DNA from: Rhodoferax potami
Lineage (GTDB): Bacteria; Pseudomonadota; Gammaproteobacteria; Burkholderiales; Burkholderiaceae_C
Assembly: GCF_032193765.1 (NCBI RefSeq)
Contig: NZ_JAVBIJ010000001.1
Coordinates: forward strand, 682,001-746,000
Direction of reading: 5' to 3'
DNA: 64,000 nt
A program made the translations under genes and the position numbers. Positions 25,800 through 37,668 of the stretch are shown piece after piece. Position 1 is the first letter of the stretch. Each line of letters begins with the position of its first letter. The notes beneath the pieces were generated by a model. It saw only the letters and a program-made list of their open reading frames with translations, did not search any database and had not been told where the DNA came from.

Positions 25800-26653
25800 T
25801 TACTGGAAGTTGTCTTCCAGCAACGGGGTTTTTTTGGTTACGGAATCCAGCGCGACCAAAGTTTCCAACAACGCTTTCATATGGCGCAGTGGAACGGCAT
25901 TGGGGCCGTCAGACCAAGCTTCTGCGGGGCGTGGATGAGTCTCCATAAAGAGTCCTGCCACGCCGGCAGCCACACCGGCGCGGGCCAACACAGGCACCAT
26001 GTCACGCGCGCCACCACTGCTGCCGCCCAAGCCGCCAGGCTTTTGCACAGAGTGGGTTACGTCGAATACCACTGGGGCGCCCGACTTCCGCATCTCGGCC
26101 AAGCTGGTCATGTCCGCCACCAGGTTGTTGTAGCCAAAGCTCACACCGCGCTCGCAAGCCAAGAAGCGGTCAGGAGAGAGGCCGACTTCTTCCGCAGCAG
26201 CACGGGCTTTGTCGATCACATTCTTCATGTCCCAAGGGGCAAGGAATTGCCCCTTTTTGATGTTCACCGGCTTGCCACATTGGGCAACGGCACGGATGAA
26301 GTCAGTTTGGCGGCATAAGAACGCGGGTGTTTGCAACACATCCACCACGCTGGCGACTTCGGCGATATGCGACTCGTCATGCACATCGGTCAGGATGGGC
26401 AATTGCAGTTGGCGGCGTACTTCGTCCAGAATTTTCAGTCCGGCATCCAAGCCGACACCACGCTTGCTGGTCCCGGAGGAGCGGTTGGCCTTGTCGAACG
26501 AGCCCTTGTAAATCAAGGGGATGCCCAAGCTGGTGCATGCCTCTTTGAGCTGCCCTGCCACTTCGATGGACATTTCCAAGCCCTCGATGGAGCAGGTTCC
26601 GGCGATCAGGAAAAAGGGACGATCGAGGCCGATCTCAAAATCGCAAAGCTTCA

Positions 26654-26654
<1 letters not shown>
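25800..26654 (-). CDS. kdsA: 3-deoxy-8-phosphooctulonate synthase KdsA
   Basis: 284 residues. Condenses phosphoenolpyruvate and arabinose-5-phosphate to KDO-8-phosphate for lipopolysaccharide. Typical segments are [45 protein letters not shown] and [16 protein letters not shown]. Asn in the [10 protein letters not shown] block rather than Cys at the metal position suggests the metal-independent class. Its ATG shares one base with the pyrG stop (TGATG). Sitting upstream of eno makes sense, as enolase supplies phosphoenolpyruvate. Confidence 0.97.
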
Positions 26655-29657
<3,003 letters not shown>

Positions 29658-29675
29658 TCTTTCACACGGAACATC

Positions 29676-30122
29676 ATGAAAATCGACGTCAAGATCATCG
29701 ATCCTCGCTTGCAAAACAATTTGCCGACCTATGCCACCCCGGGCAGTGCTGGCTTGGATTTGCGCGCTTGCCTGGACGCCCCGCTAACCCTGGCTCCCAA
29801 TGCATGGCAACTGGTACCTACCGGCATGGCAATTTATCTCGAAGACCCTGCGTACGCGGCGTTGATTCTGCCCCGCTCCGGGCTGGGGCACAAACACGGC
29901 ATCGTGCTGGGCAATCTGGTGGGTTTGATTGACAGCGATTACCAAGGCCAACTCATGGTGAGCGCTTGGAACCGCAGCGAAGTGCCGTTCACCATCGAGC
30001 CGATGGAGCGCATTGCGCAGTTGATGATCGTGCCGGTGGTGCAAGCCCAGTTCAATGTGGTGACCGAATTCCCCGCGTCACAGCGCGGGGAGGGCGGCTA
30101 CGGCTCCACCGGAAAGGCCTGA
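29676..30122 (+). CDS. dut: deoxyuridine 5'-triphosphate nucleotidohydrolase
   Basis: 148 residues with the dUTPase motifs in order: [41 protein letters not shown] and the C-terminal P-loop-like [11 protein letters not shown] trimeric enzyme that removes dUTP and supplies dUMP. Same operon as coaBC. It converges on the FKBP gene, 5 bp away. Confidence 0.97.
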   Translation: MKIDVKIIDPRLQNNLPTYATPGSAGLDLRACLDAPLTLAPNAWQLVPTGMAIYLEDPAYAALILPRSGLGHKHGIVLGNLVGLIDSDYQGQLMVSAWNRSEVPFTIEPMERIAQLMIVPVVQAQFNVVTEFPASQRGEGGYGSTGKA

Positions 30123-30127
30123 TCGGC

Positions 30128-30661
30128 TTAGTGCAGGTGATCGCTTCCGGGGGCTTGCTCGTGCAAAGGCTGGACCCGGAAGAACCCGGTACCCAAGGTA
30201 CCAGAGCCGATTTCGTCTTCAGTGGCTTCCCGGACTGACTCTACTTTGAGTTGAATACGGATGGCGATGCCCGCCAGCGGGTGGTTGCCATCCAGCACCA
30301 CGTGTTCCGGGTAAATATCTGTGATGGTGTAGAGCGCGTCCTTGGGGGCGTCCGGGTTACAGCCTGCGGGTAATGCATAACCCTCCATGGTCAGGCCTTC
30401 TTGCAACTCTGCGGGAAACAGGCCGCGCGGCTCCAAGAAAATCAGCTGGTCATTGAAATCGCCGAAAGCCTCTTCCGGCTCAATTTGCAATTGCACTTTA
30501 TCTCCGGCTACGTGGCCTTGCAGCGCAGCTTCGATGGGGGGCAACAAGTCGTTGCCGCCCAATAAAAACTCAACCGGCTCGTCCAAAACGTCCAGTTCTT
30601 CGCCCAGTGTGTCTTTCAGCGTCCATGTGAGGGCAACGACGCATTGTGTGGTGATTTCCAT
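30128..30661 (-). CDS. FKBP-type peptidyl-prolyl isomerase (SlyD-like)
   Basis: 177 residues from ATG 30661. The FKBP core (PVEFLLGGNDLLPPIEAALQ, then GDKVQLQIEPEEAFGD) is interrupted by an insert-in-flap segment and closes with VVLDGNHPLAGIAIRIQLKV, the SlyD pattern. There is no long histidine/cysteine tail, so nickel storage is less likely. Cytoplasmic. Starts 16 bp from the divergent roxA. Confidence 0.88.
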   Translation of the reverse strand: MEITTQCVVALTWTLKDTLGEELDVLDEPVEFLLGGNDLLPPIEAALQGHVAGDKVQLQIEPEEAFGDFNDQLIFLEPRGLFPAELQEGLTMEGYALPAGCNPDAPKDALYTITDIYPEHVVLDGNHPLAGIAIRIQLKVESVREATEDEIGSGTLGTGFFRVQPLHEQAPGSDHLH

Positions 30662-30677
30662 AAGGCAGAATTCTCCC

Positions 30678-31808
30678 ATGAACATTGAAACTCCACTCCA
30701 GCTGCTCGGCGGCATCAGCCCGGAAACCTTCATGCAGCGCTACTGGCAAAAGAAGCCGCTGGTGATCCGTCAAGCCATTCCCGGATTTTCTCCCTTACTG
30801 GAGCGCATCGAGCTATTGGAGCTGGCCGCGCAAGAAGACGTGGAGTCGCGTTTGGTGGTGCAGGGGGCCCCCGGCAATGGGGATGCATGGAAATTCAAGC
30901 ACGGGCCTTTTGCCCGCAAGTCCCTGCCGCCGCTCAAGCAAGCGGGTTGGACCTTGCTAGTGCAGGGGGTAGATTCGCATGATGAGCGGGTGCATGGCTT
31001 GATTAATCAGTTCCGTTTTGTGCCGGATGCGCGCCTTGACGATTTGATGATCAGCTACGCCACAGACCAAGGCGGCGTGGGCCCCCATTTTGATAGCTAT
31101 GACGTTTTTCTGTTGCAGGCGCATGGTCGTCGTCGTTGGCGCATAGGGCGGCAGAAAGACTTGTCGTTGGTGCCTGACATGCCGCTCAAAATCCTAGCCA
31201 ATTTCGAGCCGGAAGAAGAATTCGTGCTCGAACCCGGCGATATGTTGTACCTCCCGCCCAGATACGCCCACGATGGTGTTGCAGAGGGGGAATGCATGAC
31301 CTATTCGATCGGCTTCCGTTCTCCTTCTCAGGCAGAGTTGGCGCAAGAGGTTTTGCAACGCATTGCTGAGCAAGCGATGGATGACTTGCCGGCAACCCTT
31401 TACACCGACCCCAAACAAGCGGCCGTTGAAGCACACGCTGAGTTGCCATCCGCCATGCTGGAGTTCGCTCAGGCTGCAGTGCAGTCAGCGCTGAAGGACC
31501 CTAAAGCCATCGCCCGTGCACTGGGCGAATATTTGAGTGAACCGAAGGCCAACGTATGGTTCGATGGCGAGGGCCAAGACGTCGCGGGTGCCATCCGCTT
31601 GGATCGCCGCACCCGTATGCTCTACGACGCGCATCATGTTTTTATCAATGGTGAAAGTTTTAATGCCGCAGGTCGCGACGCGCAATTGATGCGGCAGTTG
31701 GCCGATATGCGCCAGTTGGACGCGAAAGAAGTACGTCGTTTGAGTGAGGGGGCTATCAGCCTGGTGCAGGACTGGTGCGATGCCGGATGGTTGCATGTCG
31801 ACCGATGA
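30678..31808 (+). CDS. roxA: ribosomal protein uL16 3-hydroxylase (RoxA/YcfD-type JmjC cupin)
   Basis: 376 residues from ATG 30678, close to E. coli YcfD (373). The iron-binding HxD lies in GVGPHFDSYDVFLLQAHG and the distal His in LPPRYAHDGVAEGECMTYSIG. Family members hydroxylate an arginine of ribosomal protein L16 with 2-oxoglutarate and oxygen. The C-terminal winged-helix half is present. The next gene starts inside its last codons. Confidence 0.9.
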   Translation: MNIETPLQLLGGISPETFMQRYWQKKPLVIRQAIPGFSPLLERIELLELAAQEDVESRLVVQGAPGNGDAWKFKHGPFARKSLPPLKQAGWTLLVQGVDSHDERVHGLINQFRFVPDARLDDLMISYATDQGGVGPHFDSYDVFLLQAHGRRRWRIGRQKDLSLVPDMPLKILANFEPEEEFVLEPGDMLYLPPRYAHDGVAEGECMTYSIGFRSPSQAELAQEVLQRIAEQAMDDLPATLYTDPKQAAVEAHAELPSAMLEFAQAAVQSALKDPKAIARALGEYLSEPKANVWFDGEGQDVAGAIRLDRRTRMLYDAHHVFINGESFNAAGRDAQLMRQLADMRQLDAKEVRRLSEGAISLVQDWCDAGWLHVDR

Positions 31809-32295
31809 GGCATCATGGTCAGGTGAGGGGGCGTTTCTAGGCCCCTCTGAGTTCGCAGAGGCCGTCCGGCAAGGCATCGACCTTGCTGGCCTGGAAGGCT
31901 GGAGCCAGATGGTATGGGTCGATGTTGATTTTGCGGATTGGCCGTTGCGCGAAAAAGCGGTTATCGAATCTCTCCAGCGATGGGTCAAGCCCGGGCGACG
32001 GCTGACCATGATTGCGAAGCGTTACAACCAGGTCACGCTGCTGCACCCCCGCTTTGTTCAGTGGCGCGTGACTTGGGGTCACCTTTTGGATTGCAGGGTG
32101 GTTAAGCATCTTGACGACTCTGAAATGCCCAGTGCATTGTTGGGGCCCGCATGGTTCTTGCACCGCCGGGATGCCGAGCGTTCGGTCGGTGTGTGGTCTC
32201 GTGAGGCCCGCTCGAAACTGAATTTGAAAGAATCGGTAGACGAGTGTTTCCGTCAAAGCTCCCCCGGTTTTCCGGCCTCCGTTTTGGGACTTTAA
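31795..32295 (+). CDS. hypothetical protein, 166 residues
   Basis: Starts at ATG 31795, overlapping the roxA end by 14 bp in another frame, so the two are probably cotranslated. It has no signal peptide or membrane segment. Visible features are SQMVWVDVDFADWPLREKAV, then a basic stretch RWVKPGRRLTMIAKRYNQV and many tryptophans. I do not recognise the family; codon use looks normal for the window. The overlap with roxA suggests a linked role, but there is no direct evidence. Confidence 0.7.
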   Translation: MSTDEASWSGEGAFLGPSEFAEAVRQGIDLAGLEGWSQMVWVDVDFADWPLREKAVIESLQRWVKPGRRLTMIAKRYNQVTLLHPRFVQWRVTWGHLLDCRVVKHLDDSEMPSALLGPAWFLHRRDAERSVGVWSREARSKLNLKESVDECFRQSSPGFPASVLGL

Positions 32296-32336
32296 GGTTC
32301 AAGAGGGTTTACCCGTATGCACTGTTTTGGGTCTTG

Positions 32337-32342
32337 TATAAT
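32337..32342 (+). promoter_or_regulatory. consensus -10 box (TATAAT)
   Basis: A perfect TATAAT preceded by TTG lies in the 154-bp gap before the Ala-rich lipoprotein gene, leaving a leader of about 100 bases. No good -35 lies at 16-18 bases; TTTACC at 32308-32313 is too far. Confidence 0.45.
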
Positions 32343-32449
32343 TTCAAGCTCTGATGGAAAGAGACCGAATGCTTTACGTCAGGGCTGGGTGGTTCGCTAT
32401 CCAGACAATTTCCGGAAATTGTTTCGTTAACTCACTGAAGTCTTTAAAA

Positions 32450-32656
32450 ATGAACAAGTCTCTCGTTTTGGCAGCATTGATCGCTGCTGCTGCTCTGGCT
32501 GCTTGCGGTAAGAAAGAAGAAGCTCCTGCTGCTGCTCCCGCTGCTGTTGAAGCTCCTGCTGCTGCTGCATCCGCTCCTGAAGCTGCTGCTCCTGCAGCTG
32601 CTGCTTCCGAAGCCACTGCTCCTGCAGCTGCTGCTTCCGAGCCAGCCAAGCAATAA
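32450..32656 (+). CDS. small Ala/Pro-rich lipoprotein
   Basis: 68 residues from ATG 32450. MNKSLVLAALIAAAALAAC ends in a lipobox (LAAC), so it is lipidated; the mature part is KKEEAPAAAPAAVEAP followed by Ala-rich repeats, with no folded domain. The last third is a tandem duplication (EAAAPAAAAS, EATAPAAAAS). Flanked by a TATAAT box and a strong terminator, so it is a single-gene, probably highly expressed unit. Function unknown; small, abundant lipoproteins of this kind may act as spacers in the envelope. Confidence 0.82.
   Translation: MNKSLVLAALIAAAALAACGKKEEAPAAAPAAVEAPAAAASAPEAAAPAAAASEATAPAAAASEPAKQ
32581..32640 (+). repeat. 30-bp tandem duplication in lipoprotein gene
   Basis: 32581-32610 and 32611-32640 are the same except for a few bases (AGCTGCTGCT versus AGCCACTGCT). 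Each unit encodes ten residues. Confidence 0.9.
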
Positions 32657-32670
32657 TCTGCTTGCAGACG

Positions 32671-32701
32671 AAAAAAAACCACCTTTCGGTGGTTTTTTTT
32701 T
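32671..32701. terminator. bidirectional rho-independent terminator
   Basis: Eight A, then ACCACC-TTTC-GGTGGT (32678-32693), then eight T. It serves the lipoprotein gene on the plus strand and bamC on the minus strand. Confidence 0.92.
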
Positions 32702-32735
32702 GCCGGTACATCGCCTCGTGGCGATGCGACTCCGC

Positions 32736-33815
32736 TTATTTGATGTCGTCAGCGATGACTTTCACAATTTTTTGAGCAACTGCGGTGGTCTCGGGGTTGC
32801 CATTGGCATCCAGCACGCTGATCGTTGATTTCTCACCTGCGCTGCGCACCGCAATTTGGTATTTGAGCGCGACGTTGGCTTTGGTGCCACTGAACATCTT
32901 GCTGAAAAAGCCGGGCTCGGCCTTGTCGGAGGTCAGTTCTTGGTAGCGAACAAAGTAAACACCTTGTTTGCGGTCACGATCTTCCACCGTGAAGCCGGTT
33001 CTGTCCAAGGCGAGTCCCGTGCGGCGCCATGCCCGGTCAAAGCCCTCGTCCAGTTGAACAACCGGCTGTCCATTCAGGCTGGTAACGGTGGCCACTTGTT
33101 TGGTAACGCTATTGGCCACCAGTGCCTTGGATTGCTCTTGCGACACTCCCAGCTTGACCATCAAGCGACGCAAAAATTCAGCTTCAAGCTCAGGATCTGC
33201 TGCTCGCGGTTGCCACACGGTTTCGTTGGAACGGTCTGCCGTATAGACCTCCACCATGCCCCGGTGGCTGATGAAAATCTCGGTATTCCCATTGCTATCC
33301 CGCTCCAAGCGGGTGCGGAACTTGTCTCGCTCAGGGGTCGAATAGAACGAGTCCAGCAACCTGCCTAAGGAGGCGCGCAGGAAGTCTTGTGGAAGCTTGG
33401 CGCGGTTTTCCGCCCAATCGGTTTCCATGATGCCCAGTTTGTCTTGGTCGAGCGCCAACAAGAAACCGTTTTCTTGCCAGAAGTCTTTCACCGGCTCCCA
33501 AAGCTTTTCAGCCGGGCGGTTTACCACCAGCCAACGCTGGTTGCCTGCGCGCTCGATTCTTACGTCACCCACCGCCAATGCCGCTACGTCGGATTTTTCC
33601 GTCACCGCCTGGGTTGTCTTGGTGGCGTTCGCAGAGACTGCGCCACCCACCACGGTGTAGGGGGTGTCTTTGTTCAACTGGGTGAGATCGGGCGGAACGT
33701 CCAAGCGAGGGGCTTTTGCTGCAGAGCGGTAGTCCACTTTGTCTGTTTCCAGCGCGGTGCAGGCTCCCAAGCCAATCGTCGCGCTGAGCAAAATAACTTT
33801 AGAAATGGAATTCAC
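32736..33815 (-). CDS. bamC: outer membrane assembly lipoprotein BamC
   Basis: 359 residues from GTG 33815, which has GAGG upstream; this start gives a clean signal MNSISKVILLSATIGLGAC with the lipobox Cys. A TTG at 33827 is an alternative. The N-terminal stretch (DYRSAAKAPRLDVPPDLTQL) is the unstructured BamD-binding segment, followed by two helix-grip domains. It is a BAM complex component. It lies 25 bp after dapA, the known dapA-bamC order. Confidence 0.92.
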   Translation of the reverse strand: MNSISKVILLSATIGLGACTALETDKVDYRSAAKAPRLDVPPDLTQLNKDTPYTVVGGAVSANATKTTQAVTEKSDVAALAVGDVRIERAGNQRWLVVNRPAEKLWEPVKDFWQENGFLLALDQDKLGIMETDWAENRAKLPQDFLRASLGRLLDSFYSTPERDKFRTRLERDSNGNTEIFISHRGMVEVYTADRSNETVWQPRAADPELEAEFLRRLMVKLGVSQEQSKALVANSVTKQVATVTSLNGQPVVQLDEGFDRAWRRTGLALDRTGFTVEDRDRKQGVYFVRYQELTSDKAEPGFFSKMFSGTKANVALKYQIAVRSAGEKSTISVLDANGNPETTAVAQKIVKVIADDIK

Positions 33816-33840
33816 AAAAATCCTCAAAATGGCAGCGCGC

Positions 33841-34737
33841 TTAGATCAGACCAGCGGTTTGCATGGCCTTTTCAAGGGCGGGTTGGCTGGCTTCTGTCAG
33901 CGGTGTCAAAGGCAAGCGCAGGGCAGGCTTGCTCAGCCCCATGCGCGAAACCGCCCACTTCACAGGAATCGGGTTGGATTCGATGAATAGAGTCTTGTGG
34001 ACGGGCAAAAGTTTCATCTGGATTTCCATGGCGCGCGCTACATCTCCGGCAATAGCTGCCTTGCACAGCTCATGCATCAGACGCGGTGCCACGTTGGCAG
34101 TCACGCTCACGTTACCGTGGCCGCCACACAACATCAGTGCTACCGCAGTCGGGTCGTCGCCGCTGTATATCGAAAACTCTTTCGGTGCATCTTTGATGAG
34201 CCATTGGGCGCGCTCAATGTTGCCGGTTGCCTCTTTGATACCCACGATTCCGGGCACCTGTGTCAGGCGCAACACGGTGTCGTGTGCCATATCAGCCACC
34301 GAGCGACCGGGCACGTTGTAGAGCACGATAGGCAGGTCGCCAGTAGCTTCTGCAATGGCCTTGAAGTGCTGGAACTGGCCTTCTTGGGTTGGCTTGTTGT
34401 AGTAGGGCACGACTTGCAATTGGCAGTCGGCGCCGACTTGCTTGGCAAAGCGGGCCAAGGCAATCGCCTCACGGGTGGAGTTGCCACCACATCCGGCCAT
34501 GATCGGCACGCGCCCGGCAGATTGCTCGACCGACACGCGGATGATTTCGCAATGTTCTTCAACACTGACGGTGGGGGACTCACCGGTGGTACCCACGACG
34601 CCAATGCAATCGGTGCCTTCGGCGATATGCCAATCGATGAGTTTGCGCAGCGCGGGGTAATCCACGGAGCCGTCGTCAAGCATCGGAGTGATAAGGGCTA
34701 CGATGCTGCCCCGGATTGGACCTTTAGAAGCGTTCAT
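33841..34737 (-). CDS. dapA: 4-hydroxy-tetrahydrodipicolinate synthase
   Basis: 298 residues from ATG 34737. A TIM-barrel aldolase with [10 protein letters not shown] (substrate-binding Thr-Thr), VLYNVPGRS (Tyr) and the Schiff-base Lys in GIKEATGN. Joins pyruvate and aspartate semialdehyde in lysine and diaminopimelate synthesis. Likely in one transcript with bamC and perhaps the upstream methyltransferase gene (33 bp away). Confidence 0.97.
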   Translation of the reverse strand: MNASKGPIRGSIVALITPMLDDGSVDYPALRKLIDWHIAEGTDCIGVVGTTGESPTVSVEEHCEIIRVSVEQSAGRVPIMAGCGGNSTREAIALARFAKQVGADCQLQVVPYYNKPTQEGQFQHFKAIAEATGDLPIVLYNVPGRSVADMAHDTVLRLTQVPGIVGIKEATGNIERAQWLIKDAPKEFSIYSGDDPTAVALMLCGGHGNVSVTANVAPRLMHELCKAAIAGDVARAMEIQMKLLPVHKTLFIESNPIPVKWAVSRMGLSKPALRLPLTPLTEASQPALEKAMQTAGLI

Positions 34738-34770
34738 GTCGAGTGTTGAATCTGTAAACAAACATTTTAA

Positions 34771-35349
34771 CTAGAGTGCATAGCGCGCCGGAGCGCCGTT
34801 GCGTGCACTTGGGGTAAAGATACGTGTGGCCGCAATACGCTGAACGAAACGGTCGGGTTGTTCTAAAAAACCGTTTTCATAGGCCACGATGTGCAAAACG
34901 CTACAAATCTGCAGCAATTCACCGTTTTGCAGCAAAAAATCAGGCCGGGCAGGGCGCCCCACGGTCTCGTTGCCTGCGGCAAAAGTTTCATAGAGCAGGA
35001 CGCCGCCCGGCGCCAGACTGGCCAATAGCGTGTCCATGAGTGGCCGCCAAAGGTAGTGGGTCACCACAATCGCGTCAAACAACTCAGGCTCGGCGTTGGC
35101 CTCGTTCACCAAAGGCCATGGCCCGTTTTCGATGTCGGCTTGTATGAGTCTGGCATTTGGCAGTAACGGCTGTGCGCTTTCAATATCCTGGTCGACGCCG
35201 GTCACCTTGCAGCCGCGCCCGGCAAACCAATGAAGGTGGCGCCCACTGCCGCAAGCCACGTCCAAAACGGAGGCCCCCGGGCTGATGAGGTGGCTCCAGC
35301 GCTGAATCCAGGGTGACGGTGCAGACAACTGCCGGTGCGGTGTGTGCAT
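34771..35349 (-). CDS. class I SAM-dependent methyltransferase
   Basis: 192 residues. Motif I is clear (VLDVACGSGRHLHWFAGRG), followed by VTGVDQD; AIVVTHYLWRPL and LAPGGVLLYETFAAGNE are motif IV/VI equivalents. The substrate is unknown. Its ATG shares one base with the SDR stop (TGATG), so the two are translationally coupled. Confidence 0.85.
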   Translation of the reverse strand: MHTPHRQLSAPSPWIQRWSHLISPGASVLDVACGSGRHLHWFAGRGCKVTGVDQDIESAQPLLPNARLIQADIENGPWPLVNEANAEPELFDAIVVTHYLWRPLMDTLLASLAPGGVLLYETFAAGNETVGRPARPDFLLQNGELLQICSVLHIVAYENGFLEQPDRFVQRIAATRIFTPSARNGAPARYAL

Positions 35350-36173
35350 CACTTGGGCTTCACTTCATCTTTGAGCGCCGCCATTGCCATGTTCTCCACA
35401 ACGCCCGGCAACAAGAGTTTGAGAAAGCGCCCGAGCTTGCCTTGGGCGGTCATCACTACTTCGCGCTGGCGTTTTTGCATGCCGGTAGCAATCAGGTAGG
35501 CGCACTCGGAGACGGTCATGGCCTTGTCTTCCTTGAGGCCGCTGGAGCCAGCGACCTCGCCCTTGGCGTTCAGGCCGTGCGCGCGGATGTCGGTCAACAC
35601 CACGCCGGGGAAGGCGGTGGTCACACTCACGCCTGACGGCTTGAGCTCGGCACGCAGCGCCTCAAAAAATCCGGTCATCGCAAACTTGGAGGCGCTGTAG
35701 GCCGTGCGTCCGGGCACACCAATCAGGCCTGCCAGCGACGACACCGCCACGATGCGACCTTGGGCTTGCTTGATGTGCGGCAACGCTGCATGGGTGCACC
35801 ACACACTGCCCCACAGGTTGACGCGCATCAGGTCCTCGTACCAATGCAGGTCTTGGGCATCCACGTCCTGAAACAGCGCTTGGGCAGAGACGCCGGCGTT
35901 GTTGACCAGGGTGTCAATCCGCCCGAAGGCGTCAATAGTGGTCTGAATCAGGGCGCGGCATTGGGCTTCCACGGACACATCGGTCGGCACCACCAAAACC
36001 TGGCTGCCCTTGGCGCGGCAAATGTCTGCCACCGCGTCCAGCGCCTCGCGCTTGCGGGCGGCCAGCACCAGGCGCAGTCCTGTGCCATAACGTGTGGCCA
36101 GCTGCCGCGCGAGTTCGGCGCCTATGCCCTCAGACGCGCCGGTGATGATGGTGACGGTGGTGTTGCTGGTCAT
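35349..36173 (-). CDS. short-chain dehydrogenase/reductase
   Basis: 274 residues. Classical SDR: TGASEGIGAELARQL (cofactor binding), NNAGVSAQALF, Ser in VSSLAGLIGVPGR and the YSASK catalytic Tyr-Lys. The C-terminal extension with a hydrophobic end (FLKLLLPGVVENMAM) may associate with membranes. The substrate is unknown. Confidence 0.88.
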   Translation of the reverse strand: MTSNTTVTIITGASEGIGAELARQLATRYGTGLRLVLAARKREALDAVADICRAKGSQVLVVPTDVSVEAQCRALIQTTIDAFGRIDTLVNNAGVSAQALFQDVDAQDLHWYEDLMRVNLWGSVWCTHAALPHIKQAQGRIVAVSSLAGLIGVPGRTAYSASKFAMTGFFEALRAELKPSGVSVTTAFPGVVLTDIRAHGLNAKGEVAGSSGLKEDKAMTVSECAYLIATGMQKRQREVVMTAQGKLGRFLKLLLPGVVENMAMAALKDEVKPK

Positions 36174-36185
36174 GTAAAAAGCGGA

Positions 36186-36305
36186 TCAAAAGCAAGCCCA
36201 CACCTGATTGGCCATCTGCATCATGAATTCAGGTTGGGTGTACATGGAGAAAACGGCGGTCAGCAGCAGGCACAGGGCCAGTGTGATCGCAGTTTTTTTG
36301 AGCAT
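36186..36305 (-). CDS. small single-helix membrane protein (39 residues)
   Basis: MLKKTAITLALCLLLTAVFS is a signal peptide or membrane helix, followed by MYTQPEFMMQMANQVWACF. It begins 11 bp after the MFS stop in the same direction. I believe similar small proteins with an -ANQVWACF-like end occur in related genomes, but I cannot check. Too short for certainty; function unknown. Confidence 0.55.
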   Translation of the reverse strand: MLKKTAITLALCLLLTAVFSMYTQPEFMMQMANQVWACF

Positions 36306-36316
36306 GGCGGCTGTTC

Positions 36317-37531
36317 TCACGCGGTTTGGGGTGTGCGTCCAATCGGCGCCTCGCGCACCGGCAAATTCACCAGTGCGGCGAACACGCCCAGTCCAATTGC
36401 GATATACCAAACGATGTCGTAGCTACCCGTTTTGTCATACAGATAGCCGCCCAGCCACACACCCAGAAAAGAGCCGATCTGGTGGCTGAAGAACACGAAT
36501 CCGCCCAGCATGGACAGGTGGGCCACACCAAAAATCTGGGCAATGGTGGCATTCGTGGGGGGAATGGTCGACAGCCACAGTACCCCCATGACCGCAGAGA
36601 ACACATACACGCTCATGGGAGACAAAGGCACCAGCAAAAACACGCTGATGGCTATTGCCCGCGCAAAGTAAATGAACGCCAGGATGTACTTCTTGGGCAT
36701 CTTCTGGCCCAGCACGCCCGCTGCGTAGGTGCCGAACACGTTAAAGAGGCCAATCAAGGCCAAGGCGTAGCTGGCCACTTGGGGCGAAAGCCCTTGGTCT
36801 TTCAGGTAACTCGGCATGTGCACGCCGATAAACACCACCTGAAAGCCGCACACAAAGTAACCTGCCATCAGCAACTGAAAGCTGGGGTACTTGAAGGCCT
36901 CGCGCAGCGCCTGCCCTATGCTTTGCTGGCGAGCCGGGGCTGCCGCGCCGCCAAACGCTGGCTCACGCAGTCCACGGGCCAGTGGGATCATCAGCAGAGT
37001 GGCCGCAGCCAATGCCAGCAGGGCCTCTTGCCAACCGAGGTGGCTGATCAAAAAGCCTTCGGTGGGCACCATCAAAAACTGCCCGAATGACCCTGCTGCT
37101 GCTGCCACGCCCATCGCCCAAGAGCGCTTTTCCGCAGGCACGTTGCGGCCAATCACGCCGTAGATCACCGCATAGGTGGTGCCCGCCTGCGCCATGCCGA
37201 TCAATGCCCCTGTTGCCAGGGTGAAGGTCAGCGGCGTCGTGGTCAGCGCCATGCCACACAGGCCCAACGCATACAACAAGGCCCCGATGATGATGACGCG
37301 AAACGCCCCGAACCGGTCAGCAGCCATGCCCGCAAATATTCCGCTGACGCCCCAGACCAGGTTTTGAATTGCGATCGCAAAGGCAAAGGTTTCGCGCGTC
37401 CATCCCTGGGCTTGGGTAATCGGCTGGAGCCAAAGGCCGAAACCGTGGCGTATCCCCATGGACAGGGTCACGATGGTGGCGCCACACACCAGCACCTGGG
37501 TGATCGAGAGAGGTTGGGAGGTCGAACTCAT
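36317..37531 (-). CDS. major facilitator superfamily transporter
   Basis: 404 residues from ATG 37531; an in-frame extension to 37621 is not expected. Twelve hydrophobic segments in two halves with a central loop (about 190-215, LREPAFGGAAAPARQQS). The loop 2-3 motif is FAGMAADRFGAFRV, a variant of the MFS motif A. It resembles monocarboxylate/oxalate-type members, but the substrate cannot be read from sequence. Divergent from parE (137 bp). Confidence 0.88.
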   Translation of the reverse strand: MSSTSQPLSITQVLVCGATIVTLSMGIRHGFGLWLQPITQAQGWTRETFAFAIAIQNLVWGVSGIFAGMAADRFGAFRVIIIGALLYALGLCGMALTTTPLTFTLATGALIGMAQAGTTYAVIYGVIGRNVPAEKRSWAMGVAAAAGSFGQFLMVPTEGFLISHLGWQEALLALAAATLLMIPLARGLREPAFGGAAAPARQQSIGQALREAFKYPSFQLLMAGYFVCGFQVVFIGVHMPSYLKDQGLSPQVASYALALIGLFNVFGTYAAGVLGQKMPKKYILAFIYFARAIAISVFLLVPLSPMSVYVFSAVMGVLWLSTIPPTNATIAQIFGVAHLSMLGGFVFFSHQIGSFLGVWLGGYLYDKTGSYDIVWYIAIGLGVFAALVNLPVREAPIGRTPQTA

Positions 37532-37619
37532 CCTGCAAATGTAGCCAGTTTCGAGCCCAAGGTTTACAGCGGGCGGGACAGTGGTTGGGGCGGCGTCAGG
37601 GTTGGTGATGGGTATTTGC

Positions 37620-37635
37620 ATGTATGCATATACAG
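37620..37635. promoter_or_regulatory. possible LexA-like operator upstream of parE
   Basis: ATGT-ATGCATAT-ACAG fits the CTGT-N8-ACAG SOS box with one mismatch in the left arm; the right half ATATACAGT is perfect. It lies 34 bases before the parE start. Confidence 0.3.
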
Positions 37636-37654
37636 TGGATTGCCGCAGTTCCCC

Positions 37655-37660
37655 TACAAT
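37655..37660 (+). promoter_or_regulatory. possible parE -10 box (TACAAT)
   Basis: TACAAT eight bases before the parE ATG; transcription would start about at the initiation codon, and no Shine-Dalgarno is present, suggesting a leaderless or near-leaderless mRNA. Confidence 0.4.
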
Positions 37661-37668
37661 CCGCCGCT

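Noticed and set aside
31080..31110. TTTTGATAGCTATGAC in roxA, resembling the start of the family 1 repeat
   Set aside because: It encodes the conserved iron-binding HFDSYDVFL segment of the family, so the likeness is explained by protein conservation, and the rest of the element is missing.
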